Assembly (NCBI GenBank): GCA_947384055.1
Contig: CANDFO010000019.1
Span: 1-37,917 of the forward strand
Length of the DNA stretch: 37,917 nt
Source of the DNA: an uncultured Flavonifractor sp.
GTDB taxonomy: Bacteria > Bacillota > Clostridia > Oscillospirales > Oscillospiraceae
Direction: 5' to 3'
The position numbers were made by a program, and so were the translations under genes. The notes beneath the pieces are model-generated. The model saw nothing but the letters and a program-made list of their open reading frames with translations. It made no database searches and was not told the DNA's origin. Shown piece by piece: positions 23,246 to 32,010 of this stretch (positions are counted from its first letter, which is position 1; every line of letters starts with the position of its first letter).

Positions 23246-24571
23246 ATGAAAGACACCGTCAAGTATGGACATGAATTGCTGGACATCGAGATCCCGGAGG
23301 AAGCGGATCTGTCCGTCCTGCTGCCCAGGGAAACAGACGCCGAACCCGCGGCAGAGGAGGAGATTGTCCGAAACGCCCTTGCCGCTCCCATCGGCAGCGG
23401 CCGGGTGAGGGATGAGATCAAGCCAGGGGATAAGGTTTGTATCCTCACCAACGACATCACCCGCCTGACCAGAAGCCACATCTACATTCCCATTTTGGTG
23501 GCTGAGCTGAATCAGGCAGGAATACCGGATCAGGATATTACGATTCTTTTCGCCAACGGGATGCACAGCGGCATGGAGGAAGCCGGGATGATCAGCCTGA
23601 TTACCGAGGATATCTACCGCCGGGTCCACGTGTTCCAGCACAATTGTGAGACCTCCCCCTGCCGGTATGTGGGCACCACCTCTTACGGACATGAGGTGTG
23701 GGCGAACCAAATTGCTCTGGACGCGGACAAGCTGATCCTGACCGGCGGTATTTTGGTCCACCATATGGCGGGTTTCGGCGGAGGGCGGAAGGATATTATC
23801 CCGGGCTGCGCCCGGAAAGATACCATCCTTGCCAACCACAGCATGGTGGTGGACCCCAACGCCCAGGCTGGTGTGCTGGAGGGGAATCCGGTACACCAGG
23901 ACTTTATGGAGGCTTGCGCCTTTACAAAACCGGCCTTTCTGTTGAACGTCCTGTGTGACGACCACGGCATGATTTGCAGCGCAGTGGCCGGCCACTGGGA
24001 GAAAGCCTATCTCCGCGGTACGGAGCTGGCAAAAAAACGCTATCTCTATCCCATAAAGGCGCGGCCTGATGTGGTCATTGCCTCCTGCGGCGGCTTTCCG
24101 AAGGATATCGACCTGCGGCAGAGCAAAAAGGGCTTTTATAACGCCTCTCGGGCGGTCAAACCGGGCGGCACCGTTATCTGCCTGGCGGAGTGCCCGGAGG
24201 GCTGTAGCAAGGAACTTGACGATCCCTTTGAGGAATGGCTGGGCCGGTTCGGGACGCTGGAGGCCGTTCGGGCGGAGATCCAGCGCAATGTGAATATGGG
24301 CGGCCTGAATTGCTATAAAGTGCGGGAGGTGCAGGACCGGTGCCGCCTGATCCTGATTACCGATCTGGATCGGGCGCGTATGGCTCAGGTTGGCGTAACA
24401 TGCCGTCCAAAAGGGGAATTAAATCAGGTGATCCGAGAGGTCCTGTCCGAATACCGCCGGCCGAAGGTCCTCTATATGCCTCAGGCGGGGCTGACGCTTC
24501 CTTACTGTCCGGAGGAGGAGCGGGACGCTCTGCGGAAAGAAGGAGAAAGGAGTTTGCGCGATGGAATTTAA
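23246..24571 (+). CDS. larA: LarA-family nickel-dependent 2-hydroxyacid racemase
   Basis: 441 aa from the ATG at 23246, preceded by GAGGAGG; a longer open frame starts inside the LeuC gene and is not used. LarA binds a nickel-pincer nucleotide and racemises or epimerises 2-hydroxyacids. All key residues of lactate racemase have equivalents with matching spacing: H107 (ANGMHSGM), H172 and K182 (VHHMAGFGGGRKDI) and H198 (ANHSMVV), plus the DITR segment at about 70-73. FPKDIDLRQSKKGFYNA is also typical. The cofactor genes larB, larC and larE are not in this window. In this operon the substrate is more likely malate-like or isopropylmalate-like than lactate. It overlaps the next gene by 11 nt. 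Confidence 0.85.
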   Translation: MKDTVKYGHELLDIEIPEEADLSVLLPRETDAEPAAEEEIVRNALAAPIGSGRVRDEIKPGDKVCILTNDITRLTRSHIYIPILVAELNQAGIPDQDITILFANGMHSGMEEAGMISLITEDIYRRVHVFQHNCETSPCRYVGTTSYGHEVWANQIALDADKLILTGGILVHHMAGFGGGRKDIIPGCARKDTILANHSMVVDPNAQAGVLEGNPVHQDFMEACAFTKPAFLLNVLCDDHGMICSAVAGHWEKAYLRGTELAKKRYLYPIKARPDVVIASCGGFPKDIDLRQSKKGFYNASRAVKPGGTVICLAECPEGCSKELDDPFEEWLGRFGTLEAVRAEIQRNVNMGGLNCYKVREVQDRCRLILITDLDRARMAQVGVTCRPKGELNQVIREVLSEYRRPKVLYMPQAGLTLPYCPEEERDALRKEGERSLRDGI

Positions 24572-25646
24572 ACTGGCGGTAATCCCGGGAGACGGTATCG
24601 GCGTAGACGTAATACGGGAGGCAGTCCGTGTGTTGGACAGAGTGGGGGAGGTCTACGGCCACACCTTTCACTATGAGTACCGCTTGGTAGGCGGCTGCTG
24701 CATCGACGCCCACGGCGTCCCCATTGAGGAGGAGACCCTGCGGACCTGCGAAGACTGCGACGCCATCCTCTTCGGCGCGGCAGGGGGACCAAAGTGGGAC
24801 CATCTGCCCAGGGAGGGTCGTCCGGAGCGGGGACTGGCCGCCCTCCGGCGGGGCTTCAACCTCTATTGCAATCTCCGGCCCGCAAAAATTTATGAGGCAA
24901 TTCAAGACAACTCGCCCCTAAAAGGGGAAATCACCGCGAAGGGCGTGGATCTGATGCTGGTTCGGGACCTGATCGGGGGGATCTATTTTGGGGAAAAGGG
25001 AACCCGACAGGGGAAGTACGGCCCGGAGGCCTATGATGTGGAATGCTACAGCGTCTTTGAGGTGGAGCGGGTCGCCCGCCAGGCCTTTTCCATCGCCCGC
25101 TCCCGCCGCAACCATGTCACCAGCATTGACAAGTCCAACGCCTTGGAGTCCTCCCGCCTGTGGCGGGAAACCGTTACCCGGATTCACGACTGCGAGTATC
25201 CGGAGGTAGGCCTCACCCATCTGCTGGTGGACAAGGCCGCGATGGAGCTGGCCTGTAATCCCGGCCGGTTTGATGTGATGCTTACCACCAGTATTTTTGG
25301 CGATATCCTCTCCGACGAGGCGGGCGTCGCCACGGGATCGGTGGGTATGCTGGCCTCCGCCGCTATCAACGATAAGAAGTTCGGCCTCTTCGAGCCCATC
25401 CATGGGACGGCACCCGATATCGCCGGTATGGGCATTGCGAACCCCTTGGCTGCCATCGGCGCGGCGGGGATGCTGCTGGAGATTGGCCTCGGGCTGAAGG
25501 AGGAAGCCCACGCGGTGGATCGGGCCATCCATGCGGTCCTCCGCGACGGCTACCGTACATCCGATATCTACCGGGGCGGCCGTGAGGAGCGGAGTGTGAC
25601 CACCGAGGTCATGGGCCGGGAGACCGCAGCCCGGATCGGGCAGTAG
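24561..25646 (+). CDS. leuB: Isopropylmalate/isocitrate dehydrogenase-family enzyme (LeuB type)
   Basis: 361 aa, the usual LeuB length. It has AVIPGDGIGVDVIREAVRVL, AILFGAAGGPKWDHL, NLRPAKIYEAI, MLVRDLIGGIYFGEKG, IDKSNALESSRLWRETV, FGDILSDEAGV and HGTAPDIAGMGIANPLAAIG. These place it among NAD-dependent beta-decarboxylating dehydrogenases, which oxidise a (2R,3S)-2-hydroxy acid to a 2-oxoacid and CO2. Segment VDKAAMEL has Lys where LeuB usually has Asn (VDNAAM). The product 2-oxoacid would suit the oxidoreductase encoded at 16-19 kb. Leucine biosynthesis is possible but the operon lacks leuA and has two isomerases and a racemase, so a catabolic or specialised role is more likely. Confidence 0.85.
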   Translation: MEFKLAVIPGDGIGVDVIREAVRVLDRVGEVYGHTFHYEYRLVGGCCIDAHGVPIEEETLRTCEDCDAILFGAAGGPKWDHLPREGRPERGLAALRRGFNLYCNLRPAKIYEAIQDNSPLKGEITAKGVDLMLVRDLIGGIYFGEKGTRQGKYGPEAYDVECYSVFEVERVARQAFSIARSRRNHVTSIDKSNALESSRLWRETVTRIHDCEYPEVGLTHLLVDKAAMELACNPGRFDVMLTTSIFGDILSDEAGVATGSVGMLASAAINDKKFGLFEPIHGTAPDIAGMGIANPLAAIGAAGMLLEIGLGLKEEAHAVDRAIHAVLRDGYRTSDIYRGGREERSVTTEVMGRETAARIGQ

Positions 25647-25688
25647 GGACTGCACCAGTATTTTCACAATTCCGAAAGGAGCGCAGCG

Positions 25689-27626
25689 ATGCCTGACAAC
25701 ATTGTTTACCAGATTTTGAGGGGCCATCTGAGCGCCGGAACGTTGCTTCCGGGCCGCCCCATTACCATCCGTGTGGATCAGACCCTGGGGCATGACCTAA
25801 CTGCCATTATGGCCGGGCAGACCTTCCTGGCCGTTGGCGCAGATCGGGTCAAGACCGAGGCATCCGTATTCTACTGCGACCACAATACGCTGTGCATCAG
25901 CTCTGAAAATGCAGACGACCACCGGTTCTTGAAGACGGCGGCGGCCCGCTTTGGGGCCTACTTCTCCAAACCGGGCAACGGGATTTGCCATTTTCTCCAC
26001 TGTCAGCGGTTCGCCAAACCGGGAAAGGTCCTCCTGGGTGCGGACAGCCATACCCCCACCTCCGGCGCGTTGGGGATGCTGGCCATTGGCAGCGGAGGCC
26101 TCACCGTAGCAGAGGCCGCCTTGGGTCAGGGCTTTCGCATGAACGCCCCTAAGGTCATAGGGGTAAAATTGACCGGAAGGCTGCGGCCGGGCAGCAGCGC
26201 GAAGGACGTTGCCTTGGAGCTGCTGCGCCAGATCAGTGTGAAAGGCGGAGTCGGATACATTTTGGAGTATTTTGGCGGCGGCGTTGCTACGCTTTCCATT
26301 CCGGAGCGGCAGACCATCGCCAACATGAGCATTGAGACCGGCGCTACCACCGGGATATTCCCTAGCGACGAAGCAACACGGTCCTTCTTGAAAGCCCAGT
26401 GCCGGGAGGTGGATTATATCCCCCTTCAGCCTCAGCCCGGCGCGGCCTATGACAAGGTGGTGGAGATCGACCTGTCCGCACTGGAGCCCTTAGCGGCCGA
26501 GCCTTCCATGCCCGATCAGGTCTGCGCGGTCCGCTCCATTTCCGGGGTCAAGCCCAACTCGGTCTTTATTGGCAGCTGCACCAATGCCTCTTATTCCGAC
26601 ATTGCCAAGGCGGCGCGGATTTTAAAGGGCAGGAAGGTACACAGGGACATTGACTGCACCGTGGCCCCCGGCTCCCGCCAGGTCTTAGCCCATCTGATTG
26701 CAGACGGCATCCTGGCCGATCTGGTGGAATCCGGCTGCCGTATTCTGGAATGCGCCTGCGGCCCCTGTATCGGGGTGGGGCAGGTGCCCCCCTGCCGCGG
26801 AATCTCTGTGCGCACCTCAAACCGGAATTTCCCCGGCCGGTGCGGATCCAATGATGCCGGCGTTTACCTTGTCAGCCCGGAAACTGCGGCGGCTACGGCG
26901 GTGGCCGGCTGCATCACCGATCCCCGTGATCTGGTGAATGCGGAATATCTGACCGGGATCCGAGAACCGGAGCAGTATATCATAGATGATTCCGCCATCA
27001 TCGCGCCGGAGGAGATCCCGGACCGCCATAGCGTTGAAGTGATAAAAGGGCCCAACATTTCCGATCTGCCTATGCGAGATGCGCTGCGGGAGCGCATTGA
27101 CGCAGAGGTGGCGCTCAAGCTGGGGGATAATATTACAACCGACGACATCATCCCAGGCGGATCATCTATTCTGAAATTTATCTCGAACATTCCGGAGTTT
27201 GCAAACTATACCTTCTGCTACACCGACCCCACCTTTGTGGACCGCGCCCGGAAACTGGGGCACAGCGTCATCGTGGGGGGCAGTAATTACGGCCAGGGCT
27301 CCAGCAGGGAGCATGCCGCAATGTTGCCCATGTACCTGGGGGTGGAGGCTGTTCTTGCAAAATCCTATGCCCGAATCCATAAGGAAAATCTCATCAATTA
27401 CGGCATTCTGCCCTTGGTCTTTGAGCGGGAGTCCGATTATGAAGCTGTTCAGCAGGGGGATACCATCGTAATTGAAGATACCCCCGCCAGCGTCCGTACC
27501 GGAACCTTCAGGGTGGAGATCCCAAAGAAGGCAATCGCCTTCCCAGCCAGACTGGAGGTCTCCGAGGAGGACAAGTCCCTCCTACTGGCCGGCGGCGCCT
27601 TAAATTACCTGAGAAAAGGCAGTTGA
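25689..27626 (+). CDS. Aconitate hydratase (clostridial-type, ~640 aa)
   Basis: 645 aa; a GAAAGGAG-type site precedes the ATG. The cluster-binding LeuC-like core is intact: VLLGADSHTPTSGALGMLAI, IGSCTN, ILECACGPCIGVGQ, TSNRNFPGRCGS. The C-terminal swivel domain is LKLGDNITTDDIIPGGSSIL ... VGGSNYGQGSSREHAAMLPM. This is the short, single-chain aconitase layout of Clostridia. It interconverts citrate, cis-aconitate and isocitrate or a homologue such as methylcitrate or homocitrate. It is the last gene of the LacI-controlled operon, 42 nt after leuB. It is the operon's third aconitase-superfamily protein. A housekeeping copy may exist elsewhere in the genome. Confidence 0.88.
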   Translation: MPDNIVYQILRGHLSAGTLLPGRPITIRVDQTLGHDLTAIMAGQTFLAVGADRVKTEASVFYCDHNTLCISSENADDHRFLKTAAARFGAYFSKPGNGICHFLHCQRFAKPGKVLLGADSHTPTSGALGMLAIGSGGLTVAEAALGQGFRMNAPKVIGVKLTGRLRPGSSAKDVALELLRQISVKGGVGYILEYFGGGVATLSIPERQTIANMSIETGATTGIFPSDEATRSFLKAQCREVDYIPLQPQPGAAYDKVVEIDLSALEPLAAEPSMPDQVCAVRSISGVKPNSVFIGSCTNASYSDIAKAARILKGRKVHRDIDCTVAPGSRQVLAHLIADGILADLVESGCRILECACGPCIGVGQVPPCRGISVRTSNRNFPGRCGSNDAGVYLVSPETAAATAVAGCITDPRDLVNAEYLTGIREPEQYIIDDSAIIAPEEIPDRHSVEVIKGPNISDLPMRDALRERIDAEVALKLGDNITTDDIIPGGSSILKFISNIPEFANYTFCYTDPTFVDRARKLGHSVIVGGSNYGQGSSREHAAMLPMYLGVEAVLAKSYARIHKENLINYGILPLVFERESDYEAVQQGDTIVIEDTPASVRTGTFRVEIPKKAIAFPARLEVSEEDKSLLLAGGALNYLRKGS

Positions 27627-27699
27627 TATGGGAGGTGGTAAAATATAGTTGGCCGGATTTAGAGGAGCTACCGCATGATAAAGCGAAAACAGGAGGAGT

Positions 27700-29334
27700 A
27701 TGATGAATGTAAATAGGGTTCCGGAAACTGCCTATGTTAATGGCAGAGTGTACACAGTAGATGACAAATTTTCTGCCGCATCGGCCTTTTGTACCACTGG
27801 AGACCGGTTTTTATCTGTCGGAACGGACGATGAAATCCTGTCGCTCTGTGACAAAAGCACCCGAATTGTTGATTTGCAGCAGAAAACAGTGCTGCCAGGG
27901 CTGATTGACTCACATCTTCACCTTAATTTTGTCGGTGCCAAACGGATGGAATTGGATTTGTCCGGGTGCACAAAGACGGAAATCTTACAAAAGGTAAAAG
28001 ACGCATATGCGCAGGCAAAACCGGGGACATGGATTCTGGGAAACGGATGGCTCAATGATTCCTGGGAATTTCCAACAAAGGAGGAACTGGATGAGGTGTC
28101 GCCGGACCTGCCAGTCTATCTGAAACGGGCCTGTTTACACGCATCCTGGGGCAACAGTGAGGCCTTCCGCAGGGCGGGCATTCGAGAGGACACGCCTGAT
28201 CCGGTTGGAGGAGAATACCTTCGCAAGGAGGACGGTACGCTTCTGGGTATCGTTACCGATCAGGCGCAGGCACCGTTTGACAGCGCGATCCCCTCCTATA
28301 CGAAAGAGCAGCTTCAGCAATGCGCCTTATTGGCTCAAGAGGACTTTTTCAAAGTTGGCCTGACAACCGTGCATGACGCCGGAACCGACGGAGAAACGCT
28401 GAATGCCTGGAAAGAACTCTATGAGGCAAAACAACTGAAATTGCGTATCTATGCGGTTATGCGGGTTCCCGGACGGCCAACCTATGAGGAGCTTTACAGG
28501 GAGGCTCAGACGTACTTCAAGGACGGGATCCAAATCGGAATGTACGGAAACCGGCTGACCGCCAGGGGCTTCAAGCTGTCCTGCGACGGTTCTCTGGGAG
28601 CCCGCAGTGCCTGGATGCTGCAAGCGTACAGCGATCGTCCCGGACACTGTGGAAATGGGAAATTTACGGATGAGCAGCTCTATACGATCCTCTATGATGC
28701 ACGGCTGGCCGGTTTTCAACTCCTGTGCCATGCAATCGGTGATGCGACGAACCGACAGGTCCTGGACGTATATGAACGGATTCTGAAAGAGCTTCCAAGC
28801 GCCGACCACCGTTTCCGGATTGAGCATGCGCAGGTGGTTTCGCCGGAAGATATTCCGCGTTTTTCCCGGCTGGGAGTTATTCCTACCGAACAGACCGTCT
28901 TCCTGCGCTCGGATAAAGAGGTTGCCGAGACGAGAATCGGGGCAGAACGGATGAGAGGGGCGTATGCCTGGCAGACCCTGATTCAGGCGGGGAATTGTCC
29001 GCCGAATGGGACGGACGCTCCGGTTGAACCCTTCAATCCTTTTATTGGCCTTTCCTGCGCGGTATTGCGCACGGATGAACAGGGGCGGCCGGCCGGCGGC
29101 TGGTACCCGGCTGAAGCGATGACACGAGAGCAGGCGCTCCGTTCTTACACTAGTTGGGGCGCCTATGCAGGGTTTGAGGAGGAGATTAAGGGAAGTATTG
29201 AACCCGGGAAATTAGCCGATTTTATTGTAATCGACAAGGACTATATGACATGCGGCCAAGAGGAAATAAAGGATATTCGGGTCTTACAGACGGTATTAGG
29301 CGGTGAGACGGTTTACACGGCCGAGCTGCCGTAA
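27700..29334 (+). CDS. YtcJ-type amidohydrolase
   Basis: 544 aa; GGAGGAGT precedes two tandem ATGs (27700 and 27703). The amidohydrolase-3 family pattern is complete: VLPGLIDSHLHLNFVGAK with metal-binding HxH, GNGWLNDSWEFPTKEELDEV, YLKRACLHASWGNSEAFRRA, LCHAIGDATNRQVLD, RFRIEHAQVV, NGTDAPVEPFNPFIGLSCAV and a C-terminal PGKLADFIVIDKD. It hydrolyses an amide or ester bond of a small substrate in the cytoplasm. The gene is 73 nt after the aconitase gene and 28 nt before an AbgT-type carrier, so the pair may take up and cleave an acylated amino acid or dipeptide. GC content looks lower than in the preceding operon. Confidence 0.85.
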   Translation: MMNVNRVPETAYVNGRVYTVDDKFSAASAFCTTGDRFLSVGTDDEILSLCDKSTRIVDLQQKTVLPGLIDSHLHLNFVGAKRMELDLSGCTKTEILQKVKDAYAQAKPGTWILGNGWLNDSWEFPTKEELDEVSPDLPVYLKRACLHASWGNSEAFRRAGIREDTPDPVGGEYLRKEDGTLLGIVTDQAQAPFDSAIPSYTKEQLQQCALLAQEDFFKVGLTTVHDAGTDGETLNAWKELYEAKQLKLRIYAVMRVPGRPTYEELYREAQTYFKDGIQIGMYGNRLTARGFKLSCDGSLGARSAWMLQAYSDRPGHCGNGKFTDEQLYTILYDARLAGFQLLCHAIGDATNRQVLDVYERILKELPSADHRFRIEHAQVVSPEDIPRFSRLGVIPTEQTVFLRSDKEVAETRIGAERMRGAYAWQTLIQAGNCPPNGTDAPVEPFNPFIGLSCAVLRTDEQGRPAGGWYPAEAMTREQALRSYTSWGAYAGFEEEIKGSIEPGKLADFIVIDKDYMTCGQEEIKDIRVLQTVLGGETVYTAELP

Positions 29335-29362
29335 TTTCAGAAGAGAGAGGGTGTCAATTAAC

Positions 29363-30925
29363 ATGAAAAAAGAAGAGAATAAGAGCGCATTGATGCGGTT
29401 TATGGGCGGCGTCGAACGGATCGGAAACAAGCTGCCCCATCCGTTTTATCTGTTTGCACTCTTGGCAGTTGTAGCTGTTGTTCTGTCTGTCCTCTTTAAC
29501 GGGGCGTCCGTCACCTACGAGATGGCCTCCAGCTCCGGCGGTGCTGCGACGACGGCCACCGCCACCGTCAAAAATCTGCTTAATCGCGAAACTATCAGCT
29601 ATGTTATTACAAATCTCTACAAAATTTATTTCAGCTTTTCCCCCATGATGATGATGGGGCTGCTGACCCTTTCCATCGGCCTGTGCGAACAGGTTGGACT
29701 GTTTGACGCCGTGATCCGGAAGACGATCCTCGGCGCAAAACCCGCCCTGATTTTTGCGATTGTCTCCTTCATAGCATTCCAATCCAACATGGCATCCAGT
29801 GCAGGCATTCTGGGATGTACAACGGTTGCGGCCTCACTCTTTGCGTCACTGGGATACAACCCATGGCTCGGTATCGTTTTGGCCTATGCGGCAGGCAACG
29901 CAGGTATGTTTGCAAATATTTTCCCAGGTCAAATGGACGTATTACTGGTAGGCGTAACCCAGTCTGTTTGTGCATCTCTGGGACTGGATGGAACGTCCGC
30001 ACATGTTCTGATGAACTGGTTTTTTATGCTCCCCTGTGCTGTGATTCTTACCATCGCGTATACGTTAATAACCACAAAGTTTACCAGCCGGTTTATGGGG
30101 CCTCCAAAGGACCTGAGCCTAATTAAAATCGAAACCCAAGAAAAAGCAGAAAATGCGAATGAAGGCAGGGCATTACGGAAAACAGCCATTGCAGCCGTCC
30201 TGTTCTTTGCGATACTTATCGCTGCCTGTATCCCAAAGAACTCCTTCCTGCGTTCGGCTGACGGTGCGCTTTTCCCTGCGTCTCCGCTGATGAGCGGGAT
30301 CCTGACACTGATGTTCCTGTTTTTCCTGGTCGTGGGGCTTGTATTCGGCCGCACAGTGGGGAAGATTCCAACCTGGAATACTTTGCCGAAACTGTTTGCG
30401 AACAGCATTGGGACGCTTGTAAACTTTATGGTAATCGCCCTTCCGGCATCTGTGTTCATTTATCTGTTTAACGAGTCCGGAATTCCGACTGTTTTAGGCG
30501 TTACAGGCGCGCAATTCCTCAAATCCTCTGGTATCAATGGATTCGGACTGCTTATTTGTATCGCACTCCTGTCCACATTCCTGAATCTGTTTATGACCAG
30601 CGGAATCTCCAAATGGATGATTCTGGCCCCTATTCTGATTCCGATGTTTTATGCAATTGGCTTTAGCCCTGCTCTTACGACTATGGCGTATCGCATTGGC
30701 GATGCCTCCACCAATGCGATTGCTCCTATTTCCACCGATATTGCTTTAGTTCTGGCACTGCTGACTAAGTATAATACTGATAAAGATAAGACGCCTGGAA
30801 TGGGCACCGTAATGGCAGGCTGTCTCCCATATGCAGTTGTCACTTTTATCATTGGCCTGCTGGTCTTAGCAGTCTTTTGGGTCTTGAAGCTACCGCTTGG
30901 CCCCGGGAGCCCCTTGTTTGTATGA
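29363..30925 (+). CDS. AbgT-family transporter
   Basis: 520 aa from the ATG at 29363, with MKKEENKSALMRFMGGVERI and then about 12 hydrophobic segments. AbgT-like features include GNKLPHPFYLFALLA, SFIAFQSNMASSAGILGCTT, SGISKWMILAPILIPMFYAI and DASTNAIAPISTDIALVLAL. AbgT proteins import p-aminobenzoyl-glutamate or act in drug efflux in other species. The neighbouring amidohydrolase suits an importer of an amide-linked substrate. A start 20 codons upstream is possible but would overlap the amidohydrolase gene. Confidence 0.85.
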   Translation: MKKEENKSALMRFMGGVERIGNKLPHPFYLFALLAVVAVVLSVLFNGASVTYEMASSSGGAATTATATVKNLLNRETISYVITNLYKIYFSFSPMMMMGLLTLSIGLCEQVGLFDAVIRKTILGAKPALIFAIVSFIAFQSNMASSAGILGCTTVAASLFASLGYNPWLGIVLAYAAGNAGMFANIFPGQMDVLLVGVTQSVCASLGLDGTSAHVLMNWFFMLPCAVILTIAYTLITTKFTSRFMGPPKDLSLIKIETQEKAENANEGRALRKTAIAAVLFFAILIAACIPKNSFLRSADGALFPASPLMSGILTLMFLFFLVVGLVFGRTVGKIPTWNTLPKLFANSIGTLVNFMVIALPASVFIYLFNESGIPTVLGVTGAQFLKSSGINGFGLLICIALLSTFLNLFMTSGISKWMILAPILIPMFYAIGFSPALTTMAYRIGDASTNAIAPISTDIALVLALLTKYNTDKDKTPGMGTVMAGCLPYAVVTFIIGLLVLAVFWVLKLPLGPGSPLFV

Positions 30926-30995
30926 GAGTGCCTTAAAATTTGTCCATCTAATATTTGATTTTCGCCGTATTGCAATCTTGTCGTATAGATTGCAA

Positions 30996-31030
30996 AGTGC
31001 AGGCCACCCATATAACGGGTGGCCTGCACT
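30996..31030. terminator. 14-bp hairpin after the AbgT gene
   Basis: AGTGCAGGCCACCC pairs with GGGTGGCCTGCACT around a 7-nt loop, 70 nt downstream of the stop codon. No T run follows, so it is a weak terminator or a repeat. The rest of 30926-31243 shows no gene. Confidence 0.5.
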
Positions 31031-31243
31031 CGCCCTATATCGTAGTATTTCCGTATCTCCGGGACGAGGAACCGGGCAAAGGTTTCTATAATAGCTTGCG
31101 GCAGTTCGATTTGACAGGTTTCAGTTTGAGTTTTAAATTGCTCTTTTGCCAGATAAGTCCCCCCTTTCCAAAATGCAAGACAAGGCCCGCAGGCGGGAGG
31201 AACATGGAAAGGGTAAGCTGTTCCTCCCAGCCGGGGCCGGTTA

Positions 31244-31480
31244 TCAGTTCACACCGAGAATAGCTCGGATGAGTTTGTTTTCCAGACGACTTTTCATGTA
31301 CTCGTCCAGACAGGCGTAGGGACAGCCACTTTCGTCGTAGACCGTCCGGGTGCAGAGCTTATTTATGTAACCCTCATCGTACCGTAAGACCTGCTCCGCA
31401 GCGTCAGCATCCCCGGCCTGGGCCGCATCGCTCACCGCCAGCGGCAGCAATTCACGGCCCTTGTAGTTCCGGCGCTTCAT
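31244..31480 (-). CDS. Conjugative-element helix-turn-helix protein
   Basis: 78 aa starting MKRRNYKGRELLPLAVSDAA; AAAGGAGGTTAGC precedes the ATG. This is the small HTH protein (HTH_16 type) found in Tn916-like and related conjugative elements: QVLRYDEGYINKLCTRTVYD and LDEYMKSRLENKLIRAIL are characteristic. It opens a block of element leftovers that runs to about 33.0 kb. Its function in the element is to assist regulation or excision; here it may be an isolated survivor. Confidence 0.75.
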   Translation of the reverse strand: MKRRNYKGRELLPLAVSDAAQAGDADAAEQVLRYDEGYINKLCTRTVYDESGCPYACLDEYMKSRLENKLIRAILGVN

Positions 31481-31510
31481 GTCGCTAACCTCCTTTCCTC
31501 GCTGTCAGCT

Positions 31511-31765
31511 TTGTCCGCAGGACATTCAGCGATTTTGTTCTCCGCCGCTATCTCGCAGATGTGCAGCGAATCTACTGAGCCGGTCTATATCACCAAAAAC
31601 GGATACGGCGAAATGGTGATTATGAGCATGAGAGCCTATGAGGAAAAGCTGGCTAAGCTGGATGTTTACGCAAAATTGGCGGAGGCGGAGGCAGAAATCC
31701 GGGAGGGAAAAACGGTGGATACCCGTTCCTCACTCAAAGGATTGAGGGCGAAATATGGCATATAA
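31511..31765 (+). CDS. Phd/YefM-type antitoxin
   Basis: 84 aa. SQMCSESTEPVYITKNGYGE followed by MVIMSMRAYEEKLAKL is the DNA-binding and dimer core of Phd/YefM antitoxins. The start is TTG with no ribosome site; the first nine residues (MSAGHSAIL) line up with the usual 'MNIKPSADL' but are altered. The gene overlaps the toxin by 11 nt (translational coupling), the usual antitoxin-first order. The altered start may reduce expression. Confidence 0.7.
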   Translation: MSAGHSAILFSAAISQMCSESTEPVYITKNGYGEMVIMSMRAYEEKLAKLDVYAKLAEAEAEIREGKTVDTRSSLKGLRAKYGI

Positions 31766-32006
31766 GATCATCAAAACCGAGTTGGCCGAGCAGGATTTAG
31801 ACAGCATCCTTGGATATATGGTACACTCTCTTGCAAATCCTTCCGCAGCGGCGTCCTTTGCCGATGCGGTTGAGGCGTGTTACTCCGAGTTGGAGAAAAT
31901 GCCGCTGATGTATGAGCTGTGCCGCGATCCCCGGCTCCGTGCGCTGGAATACCATAAAACGGTCATTAAAAACTATACCATGGTCTATAAGGTAAACGGA
32001 GTGTGA
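31755..32006 (+). CDS. ParE/RelE-type toxin, C-terminally shortened
   Basis: 83 aa: MAYKIIKTELAEQDLDSILG, PSAAASFADAVEACYSELEK and HKTVIKNYTMVYKVNGV show the ParE/RelE fold. Full-length members continue about 15-20 residues with a last strand such as 'ILRFLYGRRNY'; here a stop follows VNGV, four nt before the topB scrap. The missing strand holds catalytic or gyrase-contact residues in relatives, so the toxin may be inactive. Confidence 0.7.
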   Translation: MAYKIIKTELAEQDLDSILGYMVHSLANPSAAASFADAVEACYSELEKMPLMYELCRDPRLRALEYHKTVIKNYTMVYKVNGV

Positions 32007-32010
32007 TTTT

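Noticed and set aside
31755..32006. An intact ParE toxin
   Set aside because: The last strand typical of the family is missing; kept as a shortened gene.
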